Assembly: GCF_052857255.1 (NCBI RefSeq) | Contig: NC_135507.1 | Span: 78,598,850 to 78,662,849 of the forward strand | Reading direction: 5' to 3' | Origin: Amblyomma americanum | Lineage: Eukaryota > Arthropoda > Arachnida > Ixodida > Ixodidae | Length of the DNA stretch: 64,000 bases | Shown: positions 54,591 through 64,000 of the stretch, piece by piece | Layout: each line of letters starts with the position of its first letter | Numbering within the stretch: position 1 is the first letter of the stretch | Translations under genes and position numbers: made by a program | The notes under the pieces: generated by a model | Databases searched by the model: none | What the model was told of the DNA's origin: nothing | Seen by the model: only the letters and a program-made list of their open reading frames with translations

Positions 54591-56955
54591 GTATGTACCA
54601 ACTCGCTCAACTCTCCGTTTTATTTCCTCTTGTATAAATCATGGTCCGTGATTAAATGACAGGTTAATGCTAAGGGGAAGATAATGAAAACTCAGAGAAC
54701 GAAAGTTTTGTGCTCATCCAATAAATATGTACTATATCGCGGAAAAAATTCTCTACGACGCTTGAGCCTTAAGTCCGTTAGCACGGTAGCTGGTGGCTTG
54801 AGGCCATACTTGAGTCATTGAACTGTCAAATAAATTGCAAGATTGCTGGGAGGTGTAAATAGTACTTAATTACGCCGATATCGCTTTTCGCACGTCCTGA
54901 ATGAGATTTTCACCTTCATATACGTCACAACTTTCTTAAACGAGTTGCCTGTATCGACATCTCAAAAGAATGTTAATTACAAATGTGCGAGAAAGTGTCA
55001 AGAAGCATTGCAATGAATTGTTCTCTGCTCCATCCAATGGCCCACGGCCTTTCCACTTTTGTTGTCCAACAAGAGGCCACCAGATTTCTCTGGAATGACT
55101 GTAGCCTCGTGCAAGTCTCCCTTCATGTTCAAAATTGTTCTAAGCGCATTAGGCGTGTAATGATTCAAGTTCCTGGTCACGTTTAAATTTTGCAATGCCG
55201 AGAGCGACTGTCATTCTGACTTTCGTTGACCGAGAACTTGTTTTATAGCTGCGCCACAGAATTGCATGCTTTCTGTTTGAGGACACGTAACAGAACGTAA
55301 CAGGAACGTAACAGAAGCAACCAGTGCAAGTTGCGTATGCTACCACAGGTATTGACGCGTACTGAGTATTGCAATTTCAGAAAGTATGTATGTCCAATGA
55401 GTGACTTCAGCTACATTAAAGAGCGCCAATTTTTTTGTTGTCCACGTATATTCAACCAGCGGCGTGTCCTGAAACTGCCTAAAATATTTGGTTTAAATAT
55501 CATTGTAAAAGTCATCTGATCATGCACTTGAATGCTCAATGCCCTCTATTCTCTTATATTCAGGGACTTTTACTAACATGTAAGCGCTGCAAATGTTCAT
55601 TTTTAGTTCCTTACATTGTAAGCTAAGCCAGCTGGTATAACGCGCATTGCTGTGAGGTTTAGCGGAGCTACGTTAAGTTGCCGAAAACTTCATTTCGTAG
55701 TGCTACTTTGTTTCCTGTATGACGTGAGGAAAGTTCATGCTCACGGGAGGTTTATCGAAAGCGATGACGAGGATACAGATATGCAGGAGAATAATGCAAA
55801 GCTGGTAGTCATCGCCTCTCAGATAAGTCTGCTCGCTCGTAAAGGCCGATTTTATTAAGACAGAGCGCAGTTCCTAACTTTGCTTTGCTGGCAGTTAGTT
55901 CATGCTTGCAGTTACTGTAAACAAGTGACTTAATTTTCGCGTTGTCATTGGGTAGGACGGGCGTTCTCGAGACGCCGCCAAAGTTAAAACGCCTTTCCAA
56001 GAGGAAATCTTGGACCTCGCGTGCTTGCAACATGCTCTGCTGCAGCAGCCAGGGTTGGGTTCCGTCTATAACTGTTCGTTCGCGAATGACATAACGTGTT
56101 TTCCTGTGTAGGACCATGAATTCTTGCTAATGTTGCTGTTGCGGAAACTTAAAGCAGCTGCACTTGAAATTTTAGTAGCTATAATTGCTCTGCAGAATCC
56201 TTTACTCCTTTGAAACTTGTCGTCCATGTATTACTTGCCGCATATCATTCTACACAATCATAAACAACCTGCCGGAAGACGAACTATAGAAGCTGAAAGC
56301 CTTGCTTTTTAGCCAAATATAAGGGTAGAACGTGTTGACGTCTGTGCTCGAAGCATACGTACGACCATGCACAGTCGATCTCAAGGAGAGAGCGCGCAAA
56401 CGTTAATCCGTTGTTTCTGATTTCTCCCATGGCAAAGGCGCTGACTGCGCGGTCTTTGCGTAAAGCGTAAAGGGCACAATATAAAGGCTTGACGGTTACC
56501 ACTGACGCGGGCCGAACTGGGAGCGAGCGCGCGTTTTATTTCGGAGTGAACTGCGGTCGCAGTGGCGGAGCGGTTAGGAGCGGTGGGGCAGTGGTGACCC
56601 CACCGAGGTGCGGCGGGAGGCGGAAACAGACCCCATTGCGAAGGCCGTAAGAAGAAAAGCGCGCGCTCCCCTGGAGACCGGCCGTGGTTCACGTTCATCA
56701 CAAGCCCTGGGATAGAGGAATGCCACAAAAAGGTTATTTTTCACGGTCATTGGTTAATAGCGAGGCTGGTGGAAGTGATAACTGCGATACAAGCAGATTT
56801 CTTCCTCTAGCCACTTCGCTGTTGCTGCTCGCCTTGCGTCTGCTGGCTCCTAGGCTGAAGGCGGCCCGGAAATCGAGCATATCTTTATTTTATTATGAGA
56901 CTGGGTTCACAATAAAGCGTTGGCGATAGTAATGCCTTTAAAATACAGCGCTGGC
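54591..56955. other. No gene recognised
   Basis: Short open frames only. A 68-codon plus-strand frame at 55652-55858 contains the acidic RFIESDDEDTDMQENN but has no family match. GAACGTAACA is repeated at 55270-55312. Confidence 0.4.
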
Positions 56956-56959
56956 CGTT

Positions 56960-57115
56960 TCCGAAACGCCCTCAGCGGCGGCGTCGATGCGAAACTGCCG
57001 AGACTTAACGACGACTGGGGCAGTCAGGCAGCAGACAAGTTTGGCGCCCGCGGGAGGGGTCGTTGCCGAAAGCTCGGCTCTTGTGCAGGGCATGCTGTCG
57101 TTGCTAGAACATAGC
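56960..57115 (+). repeat. GC-rich repeat unit 1
   Basis: Contains CGTCGATGCGAAACTG, GGGGCAGTCAGGCAGCAG, GTTGCCGAAAGCTCGGCTC, GTGCAGGGCATG and GAACATAGC. The same words in the same order recur about 385 bp downstream. Confidence 0.55.
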
Positions 57116-57334
57116 TGGAAGTACTTGTGATTTCCTCCCTCCATAACTGCGACTCAAACAATTTTGCTGCCACAACAGCTTTGCAGCGGCCGCTGTCGCC
57201 GTAGCAGTGCGGCTTGCCTGGCGTTCGCGAGGTCCGCTACTCATACCGACCATATTTTAATTTTAATATGAGATAATGCTGCGAACAGTTTAAACGATAT
57301 CACGACTACGCCGTTTATTTTAGCACAGGCGACT

Positions 57335-57500
57335 CACGAAGCTCCGTCCGGTGCAGCTTCGATGCGAAATAGGCTATAGGCCTAGCGACGGCCGGGGCAG
57401 CCATGCAGCAGCGCCGCTCGTTGCCCGACGACCCCGTGGGCGGCGCCTTTGCCGAAGCCTCGCTGCTTGCGCAGGCATGATTTGTCGCTACTCGAATATA
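57335..57500 (+). repeat. GC-rich repeat unit 2
   Basis: Diverged copy of unit 1: GCTTCGATGCGAAATAGG, GGGGCAGCCATGCAGCAG, TTTGCCGAAGCCTCGCTGC, GCGCAGGCATG and GAATATAGC. The spacer and flanks show no gene. Confidence 0.55.
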
Positions 57501-57679
57501 GCAGTCTTTCTGATAGCAGTGCTATTTTGTCTTTTTTGGGCGGACGTGAAGCGTATACACCGAGGCAGTGCTGTGCGATGTCAAGCTCACACCGGCTGTG
57601 GGCGAGCTTAAGAGAAGCGGCGCGCCGGCGCTCACCGTTCCGTGGGTCCCTGCTTGAAGTTGGGTGGTGGTGAAAAGCA

Positions 57680-57685
57680 TTTATT
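57680..57685 (-). terminator. LINE copy 2 poly(A) signal
   Basis: Minus-strand AATAAA in GTTAATAAATGC near the element's 3' end, as in copy 1. Confidence 0.55.
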
Positions 57686-57918
57686 AACCTATATGTAAGA
57701 GAGGTGCTCGAGTAGAGGCCCCTAGTGGGTCTCCACCTTACAATAGAAGGCGGAGTCCCTCATTCCTGGACCATGTTTGTCATGAACGCTGCGCAGGTCC
57801 GCCGAGCCAGGGCCTGTTGGACCGATAGTTCTTGGCAGCCGAGTAAAGCCGCCTCCCAGTCCTCTCGGGTAGGGGATGGGGTGATGGGGGGGAGGGGAGA
57901 AGGATTTTGCCTGCATGC

Positions 57919-60900
57919 TCAAAGCATGTAAAAAATGTCGGCTGCCTCACCAAAGAATGAGCAGCGGCCGTCAAAAGAAAATTCAAAGTGCTTGAGAACC
58001 GCCGGAAAGCAGGGTGTTTGTAAAGAGCCTAAGAAGAGTTCGTTCGCCAGCTTTACCCAGTCCCTGCATAGGAACCGGTGTTCGGTACGATAGTGCTCAT
58101 TAATGTCTTTAAAAGAAAGAAGAGGGCTGTGATCTGGGCTAAGGTCCTCCCAAGAAACGCCTGGTGTCCGGTAAGTGAGTGCGCGGGCTGCCTCTTGGGC
58201 GGCTTCGTTACCTGGCATGCCTTGGTGGCTGGGGACGCATATGATTGAGCGATGAGTTGGATCGCAGTCGCGAGTACTCTGGTGAAGAATTTGGTGAGCA
58301 AGTGGAGTGATCCAACCAAGCTTCAGGTAACAACAGGCTCCGCGAGAGTCTGTGAGGATGAATTTAGAGTCGGGATGGTAGGCTGCGAGGGCGATCGCTA
58401 CCTCCTCCGCATGAGTTGAGGTGGGTGCTCTGAACGAGAGGCCGTCCAAATGTTTTACCTCCTTTATGACTGCAGCCGTGTACCATTCCACCCTGGAGTG
58501 GTAGGGACCTGCAATGTCGACGTAGAAGACGTGTTTCTTTGAGCCATAGTGGCGGTGCAGGGCATCCGCCCGCGCCTGGCGCCGGCCATTATGGTCCTCC
58601 TTGTTCCTCTTAGTCGGAAGGGGTCGAACGTTGAGTGTACGTCTCCACAGTTCGGGAGGTCAAATCCGTTCCATCGTATGGTGGTCATGTTTGATACGCA
58701 ACCGGCCCAAGAGGCGGCGACCGGACACTGTTTTAGCGAGACGCGTGTATTGGATAACGATATGCGCCTCGCGAAGTTCCCGTTAGGTGTTCACCACCCC
58801 AAAAGCGAGCAGTCTCGCGTTATAAGTGGAGATAGGAATTTCGACGGCTCTCTTGAAAATTTTGCGGAGTACAAATTCCAAGCAATCTTCGTATTTCCGT
58901 AAGCGGAGGTAAGGAGTCGAGTACAGTACTCGACTAGTTACGAAGGCTTGGGCGAGCCGCACCGCATCCTTACTCCGCAATCCTCCTCGCCTGTTGGAAA
59001 CGCGGCGAACCAATCGGCCCACCTGGCCGCCGACTTTGCGGAGTTTGGCAAGGGTCGTGTCTGCCTTGCGATGCTGATTAATGAAAACACAGAGTATTCG
59101 CAGCTCCTGCTCTGCAATGATGGGGCCGCTGGCGAGAGAGAGCTGGACGGAGATGTTTTATTTCGGAGAATGTCGAATTTTGCTCAAATTCCGACTTGGA
59201 CGGAGAGCACTGGAGGCCGCAATACGTAGCATAGTGCTCTACTGCGCTCGCCGCTGCTTGCACGCATTCCTCCATCTGTCCTATGTTTCCCGTAGTAGCC
59301 CAGATGGTGATGTCATCGGCATACAGTGCATGCTGAATACCGCTGACACATGCCAGCTGTGCCGGGAGGTGCATCTTGGCAACAATAAAGAGAAGCGGGG
59401 ACGACGCAGCGCCTTGTGGTGTGCCCAGCGTTTCCATCACAAACGGGCCGTGCTCGGTCTCTTGTATGCGTATGTAGGCCAAGCGGTCTGTAAGTAATGT
59501 TTGATGTAGTTGAATGTACGTGGACCGCAGTTGGCCTCGCTATGATGTTTTAATGTGACGCCGTGTTTAACTTTGTCAGACGCATCCTCCAGATCGAGCG
59601 CTAGGCCTCTCTTGTCATTGTGTGGGTGTTCTGTGGGTTCGAGAACCTCGCGATGAAGCTGTAAATGTATGTCTTCTGCGTACTTATGAAGTCGGAGGCC
59701 GAACATTGTGTCGACAAAGGTGTTCTTGCTCTCGAGATAATCCGAAAGGCGGTCACGGAGTATCGTTTCCATCTGTTTCACTACGCATGAAGTGAGGAAG
59801 ATGGGCCGGAGGTTGTCTGTGTTTTCCGGTTCCCCCGCCTTCGGAGTAAAGTTTACCAATGATGTCGTCCAATCGGGTGGCAACGAAGTGTCCCCGGTCC
59901 AAATGGCGTTGATATATTAAAGCAGGGTTTAGTATGCCCGATCGGGAAGGTTTGCCAACTGTTTGTAACCTTATCCCGCCCGGGCGCCGTCCCCCGGCGC
60001 ATTTTGGCAAGAACCGCGCGAAGGTCGTGAAGCTAGAAAAGCTGATCCAGTTCCGGATTATCGCTGCCTGCATACGAATAATCCTGCCCGCTGCGGATCT
60101 TCATCTTGACTGAGGTACTGTGAGCGTAAGACGTTCGATAGCTGCTCTGTGTTTCCTTGAAAATTGTGTATCGCGCGAGTGAGGTGTTTTTGGGTTTCCG
60201 AGCGTGTTTGTGTACGGTCTATGAGACTACTAAAGAGCCGCCAAGTGCTGCGGCTCGACATCTGTCTTGCTGCGCTGATGCATCTATCTACCCAGTTATT
60301 GTCAGCGAGCTGGGCAGCATACCCGGCAGCTTCCCGGTGAGGTTGGAGATGCGAGCGCGGAGCTTACAATTGTGTTTCGGCCGCCGGCATCTTTTATTGA
60401 TGCTGCGGCGAGCTTCCCAGATGTGCATCAGGTGGTTATTCACGTCCGATGCACGCTCCGTAAGTGGGATCTGCTTTTCGTGTGAACGGAGTACTGGCAT
60501 GAGTCCGTGTGCCCAAGTTGAGTAGTCTTGCTTCAAGAGAGAAGTTGCTTGCAGCGCCTGGCGGAAAGCATTTCAGTCGGGAAGTTTGGCTTGTGCAATG
60601 GGGCGATGTAACTGTCGATCGAGTGTAAATTACAGTGTTCAGTATCCAGTGGTCCCTACCGAGGGTGTCCTCAGTGTTGATCCACTCTGCGTGTCGGATG
60701 TTTTTCGTGAAGGTAAGGTCGGGGCAGGTGTCCCGAGTGACGGAATTCCCTACACGCGACGGGTGGGCAGGGTCGGTTAGAAGAGTGATGACCAGCGTAG
60801 ATATAAGTTCCGCCAACTTACGACCACGCGGCTCTTCCTTGCGATAGCCCCACATTGGACACGGGGCGTTAAAATCGCCCACTATAATGAGGGGGCCACG

Positions 60901-61333
60901 ACCCGCGATCCTTAGCGCTGCGCTAAATATGTTTGAAAAACTGTTGTTTTTAAGTTTTTGGGGGCGGTAGATATTCCGGATGTGTGCGGGACTACCAGTT
61001 CGCCGTAAAGGGAGGACAGAAACCATCACGTACGAATTTTCCAGATTTAGGTCGAGATTAACCTCCTGCGCTGTGTGGGCGTTATGGAATATATAGACAG
61101 GTGAACGGGTCTTGTTGAAAAGTGCTATAGCCCGAGAGCTTGACCGCATCCGCAGTTTCTTGCAACGCAAAGACTGCAGCGGGGTGTTCGAGGTTGTCAA
61201 TGTACGGCCTTAAGTTGGCGCGTTTGGTCCTGTCTTTGAAACTCCGATAGTTCCACTGTACAAGGGAAAGAGCTTGCTGTGTTTGCCGGGGCCGGCGCCC
61301 TCTAGGGGGATGGTTGGGAGGGGACGGAGCCAT
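57919..61333 (-). pseudogene. LINE copy 2 ORF2 remnants
   Basis: The likely start is the ATG at 61333 (MAPSPPN). LVQWNYRSFKDRTKRAN, then IIVGDFNAPCPMWGY and (frame 61200-60436) VTRDTCPDLTFTKNI give the endonuclease. The RT follows in several frames: NLRPIFLTSCVVKQM (59883 frame), then GTPQGAASSPLLFIV and HALYADDITIWA (59482 frame), where YADD is intact, unlike copy 1. LVRRVSNRRGGLRSKDAV (59022 frame) is thumb. RNase H (58491-57919) has LTDSRGACCYL and MPGNEAAQEAARALT. At least six breaks make it inactive. Confidence 0.8.
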
Positions 61334-61420
61334 GCTGATTTGAAGAGAGACTGCCTTGTAGAAGCGGAACAAATTCCGTCATCTGCAGGGGGAGCGGTTC
61401 CGGCTCCTCCTAGAGTTCGG

Positions 61421-63038
61421 TTAGATCAATGGGTCGGTTGAATCTTGATGAGCGGTTCGCGTCTTTGAGGGGTTCCATTCGAAAACCCGAGGGTTTGACT
61501 CTAGCCACGCCATAATGTTTGCTGTCACGGCGGCCGTAACTGTGGCCGTCACTGCCTTGAGCAGGTGGTCTTGAATTTGACCAAAATTGGATATTTGAGT
61601 TGTTAATTGGGCGAGGGCATTTTCGATGGCGCTGAAACGCTGGTCAGAGCTAGACGGTGTCGGGTCTGCCGGCAGTTCTTGCATCGGTTCGGGAGCTATC
61701 TGGGCAGTGTGCGAGGAGGACCGAACCGTTTTCAGCGCATGAATTTTGGCGTTGAGTTGAGCATTTTGTGCCCGGAGAGTCTCAAGCTCGCGGCGGAGGT
61801 CCGCGACGTCAGAGTTAAGAGGTGGGGGGGGGGGAGATTTGGTGCAGGAGAAGGTAGGGGAGGCGGAGGAGGCCAATCTCGGCTGCCTACCTTGGGCTGT
61901 GATGTCTTCAATGGCACACCAGGCGAAGGGCCCACGAGAGGTCGAAAATACCCGTTTTGGAATACGGGGCAACCTGGATCACGTGACGCCTTCTGATTAG
62001 TTGATCGTGGAGGCTTAGGGGCACGCCCGGGCAAGGCGCCCACCTTTGTCGTTTGTCCGATTGCGCCTTGCACTATCTTGTTGCTAGGCAGGGGACTATC
62101 AGAGAGGGGCCAGGACCCGGGCTCACTGCACTCTGGGGTTGTTTTCTATGACCGGTCGTGTTGTCCGGTTGTTGCAGCGGTCGGAATTTGGCTTTGCAGT
62201 CTTGCGAGCCCGTAAGATGGGCGTCACCGCAGACGATGCAGGAGGGATTGCACTCGTGGGACGCCATGTTGCCGCCTTCGAGGACTGCGACCGTTTGGCC
62301 GCAGTGTCTGCAGCGATTGTCTTCAGGATTCGGACATAATTCCACGCGGTGACCGATGGTGCCGTATCGGAAACACGCGGGAATAGTCCGCTTATATTCG
62401 CGCACCATAGTCACCGCACTCTTATAGCGCACGTAACGCGGTGAGGAGGGCAATCGTCGACTTCCCCAGCTTGCGGATGAAGGCTATCTTTCCCCGGCGT
62501 GGTGGAAGTTTCCTGCTCAAGGACCGTAATAATCCCCGTGCAGACTTCACCATTGACTTTGGTGTGGCCGACCATCGGAGTCGAGACATTGGAAGATTTA
62601 GGGGAAATTCGCGAGCAAGCGCGTTCGCCGCACTGACGTTTTTATTGGTGGCGATGATGATATTCTGGTCCCAGATGGGCCAGATACTAAGCGTGTCCAC
62701 CGAAGAGGCCTTTACATAGGCTAAGAGCAAAGCACCACGCTCACCGTTCTGCAGGACCGTCTTCTGGGAGATCGTCTCTCTAGGCTTGATGACGATCGCG
62801 AAATCTTTTAGCGGAGTTGAGACATAGCGGTAGGCCGCCATTTCTTCGATACCACTGTTTGAGAGAGCTGAGGGTTGGAGCTTGCAGTATTCGGATGCAC
62901 AGAAACAGCGGTCCTCACGGAGGGTCCGTTGACCGCCGAGGTGTTCAGGCGTTGCTGGCGTTTACGAAGTGCCACCAACGAGAAGAGATCTTCGTCTACT
63001 ACCTCCTTAGTCGGAGTGGAAGTTTCACGCTGAGACAA
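61421..63038 (-). pseudogene. LINE copy 2 ORF1 remnants
   Basis: Four frames in sequence: a start region (63038-62808), the globular domain with FAIVIKPRETIS (62841-62422), the knuckle region (62453-62073) with CFRYGTIGHRVELC, CRHCGQTV and CIVCGDAHLTGSQDC, and a C-terminal coiled coil (61972-61421) with ELETLRAQNAQLNAKIHAL. The second cysteine of the first knuckle is tyrosine. In this copy ORF1 ends before the ORF2 ATG instead of overlapping it. Confidence 0.75.
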
Positions 63039-63330
63039 TGCGCCTGCGACGACTTATGTCCATGCTGAGCCCGCCGTGGCATCCGCGAAGAACGCTGGAG
63101 ACTGGCTACTCGGCCTTCGGCCTAACTGGAACTTCCACAGGGTGAAAACATAAATGGGCGTAAAACGCCCAAAACTTGGTCCACTTGGTCGAGAGCGGCA
63201 TCTTTGGCTGCCGGGAGATGTTATCCGTCTAGCAGAAGCAACATTTCCGCGTTCGTATGGAAATTTTCGGTAATCCGGACAGAATTTGCCGGAGCCGAAA
63301 TCAGGCGCATCCGCTCGAGACGCGCTGCTG

Positions 63331-64000
63331 CAGCGTTCCTACCGGACGGCGCGCCGGATATGTGTGCCCTGTTTTAGGCTGACCGAGAAACTGTAGATTT
63401 CAGTGGTAGAGTAATGCCTCCAGTATACGGCTCACAATCAAATTCCGTTGTTTGATTACTTTTGGCACGGACAGCTCTTGTAGAGGTCAGAATACGGTTG
63501 CTTTTCCGTTAGAAGTCCTGACTATGGGTTGCTGTTATCAATGAAATTCGTTAGTTCGACTCTTCAATCGAAAGATCATAAAACAGTAGGACAATGCATC
63601 TTTATGCAGAAGAGCGCTTTTTACTAAGAGACCGGCTCGCCTCAACAGCACCGTAGGGAAGAGGGTGTAAAAGGGCGCAGGGATAATTTCGATCACGTGG
63701 GACCCGTATCTCATAGGGGATAGGTCCGCCTTATTCTGAATCTTCCTTTTCCTAAAAGCAAGGGGTTAAGGGTTCTCCCCACACAAGTCGTTCTCCCCAA
63801 GTGGCCAACCTATGTAAAATCCTGCCTAGGTTATATATGTTGCACAAAAGAAAGTGAAGTGGCGGTGTGTTCGCTGCTGGAGGGACTCCTGTGAGAGAAA
63901 TACGCTGCTTCTTCCTCGTGTTGTACTCGAGTTTAGTGTCTCTATATAGCATATACAGCAACACTACACAACACGGGAGCTGAGAGCCGCCTCTTAAGAG
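63331..64000. other. No gene; old SINE scrap at 63655-63720
   Basis: GGGATAATTTCGATCACGTG with flanking GGGTGTAAAAGGGC resembles the minus-strand Ruka body, strongly decayed. Short open frames elsewhere lack domains. Confidence 0.35.

Larger units (their letters stand above)
57660..63330 (-). mobile_element. LINE copy 2 (same family as the 5.0-10.8 kb LINE), decayed
   Basis: Same order of parts as copy 1, full length but with many stops and frameshifts: AATAAA at 57680-57685, ORF2 remnants 57919-61333, ORF1 remnants 61421-63038 and a 5' UTR with TTGCCGGAGCCGAAA near 63282. Both copies share orientation. The divergence between them by eye is large, so this is an old insertion. Confidence 0.8.

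Noticed and set aside
55652..55858. 68-codon frame with acidic RFIESDDEDTDMQENN
   Set aside because: No family recognised, no splice support and no neighbouring exons; chance cannot be excluded.

Overview
The window looks like a piece of an ixodid (hard) tick chromosome. The main reason is at least seven clear copies, plus many older relatives, of a tRNA-derived SINE whose sequence matches what I know of the tick SINE Ruka. The LINE families also look tick-like, with zinc-knuckle ORF1, an EEP endonuclease, reverse transcriptase and RNase H. Introns with GT-AG borders, AATAAA signals and no bacterial-style gene packing fit a large animal genome. Species cannot be decided from sequence alone.

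Very little of the 64 kb is host coding sequence. Two plus-strand exons at the left edge (1-96 and 1017-1133) encode the N-lobe of a Polo-like protein kinase. A plus-strand first exon of a Polo-like kinase lies 47 kb further right (48176-48268). It ends exactly where the P-loop should continue (FLGK, then GGFA). The exons are therefore in the wrong order for a single gene, so either two tandem PLK genes or fragments are present, or the assembly is rearranged. No other kinase or polo-box exon was found. A short open frame at 27276-27485 is a good methyl-CpG-binding domain (MBD).

The rest is nested mobile DNA. Left to right: Ruka copies and a small TIR element (1.8-4.7 kb); a nearly full-length minus-strand LINE (5.0-10.8 kb); duplicated block A (11.5-16.15 kb); an RTE-like LINE (16.0-17.6 kb); LINE tails, a hAT-like MITE and twin Tc1/mariner-like MITEs (18.4-26 kb); the MBD frame and more LINE tails (27-33 kb); a minus-strand LINE with a 3' minisatellite (35.1-38.9 kb); duplicated block B (38.9-44.0 kb), a diverged direct copy of block A; a Ty3-type integrase remnant (45.2-46.5 kb); the PLK first exon followed by a solo-LTR-like block (48.2-49.1 kb); another minus-strand LINE (49.1-52.5 kb); a perfect-TSD Ruka and a long hairpin (53-54.6 kb); and a second, decayed copy of the first LINE family (57.7-63.3 kb). 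Nearly all LINE pieces lie on the minus strand, antisense to the PLK exons, as expected if much of the window is or was intron of plus-strand genes.

All mobile-element coding regions are broken by stops, frameshifts or loss of catalytic residues, with one exception: ORF1 of the first LINE is intact. Exact element ends are approximate unless target-site duplications are quoted. I saw no functional tRNA or rRNA gene and no CRISPR array.
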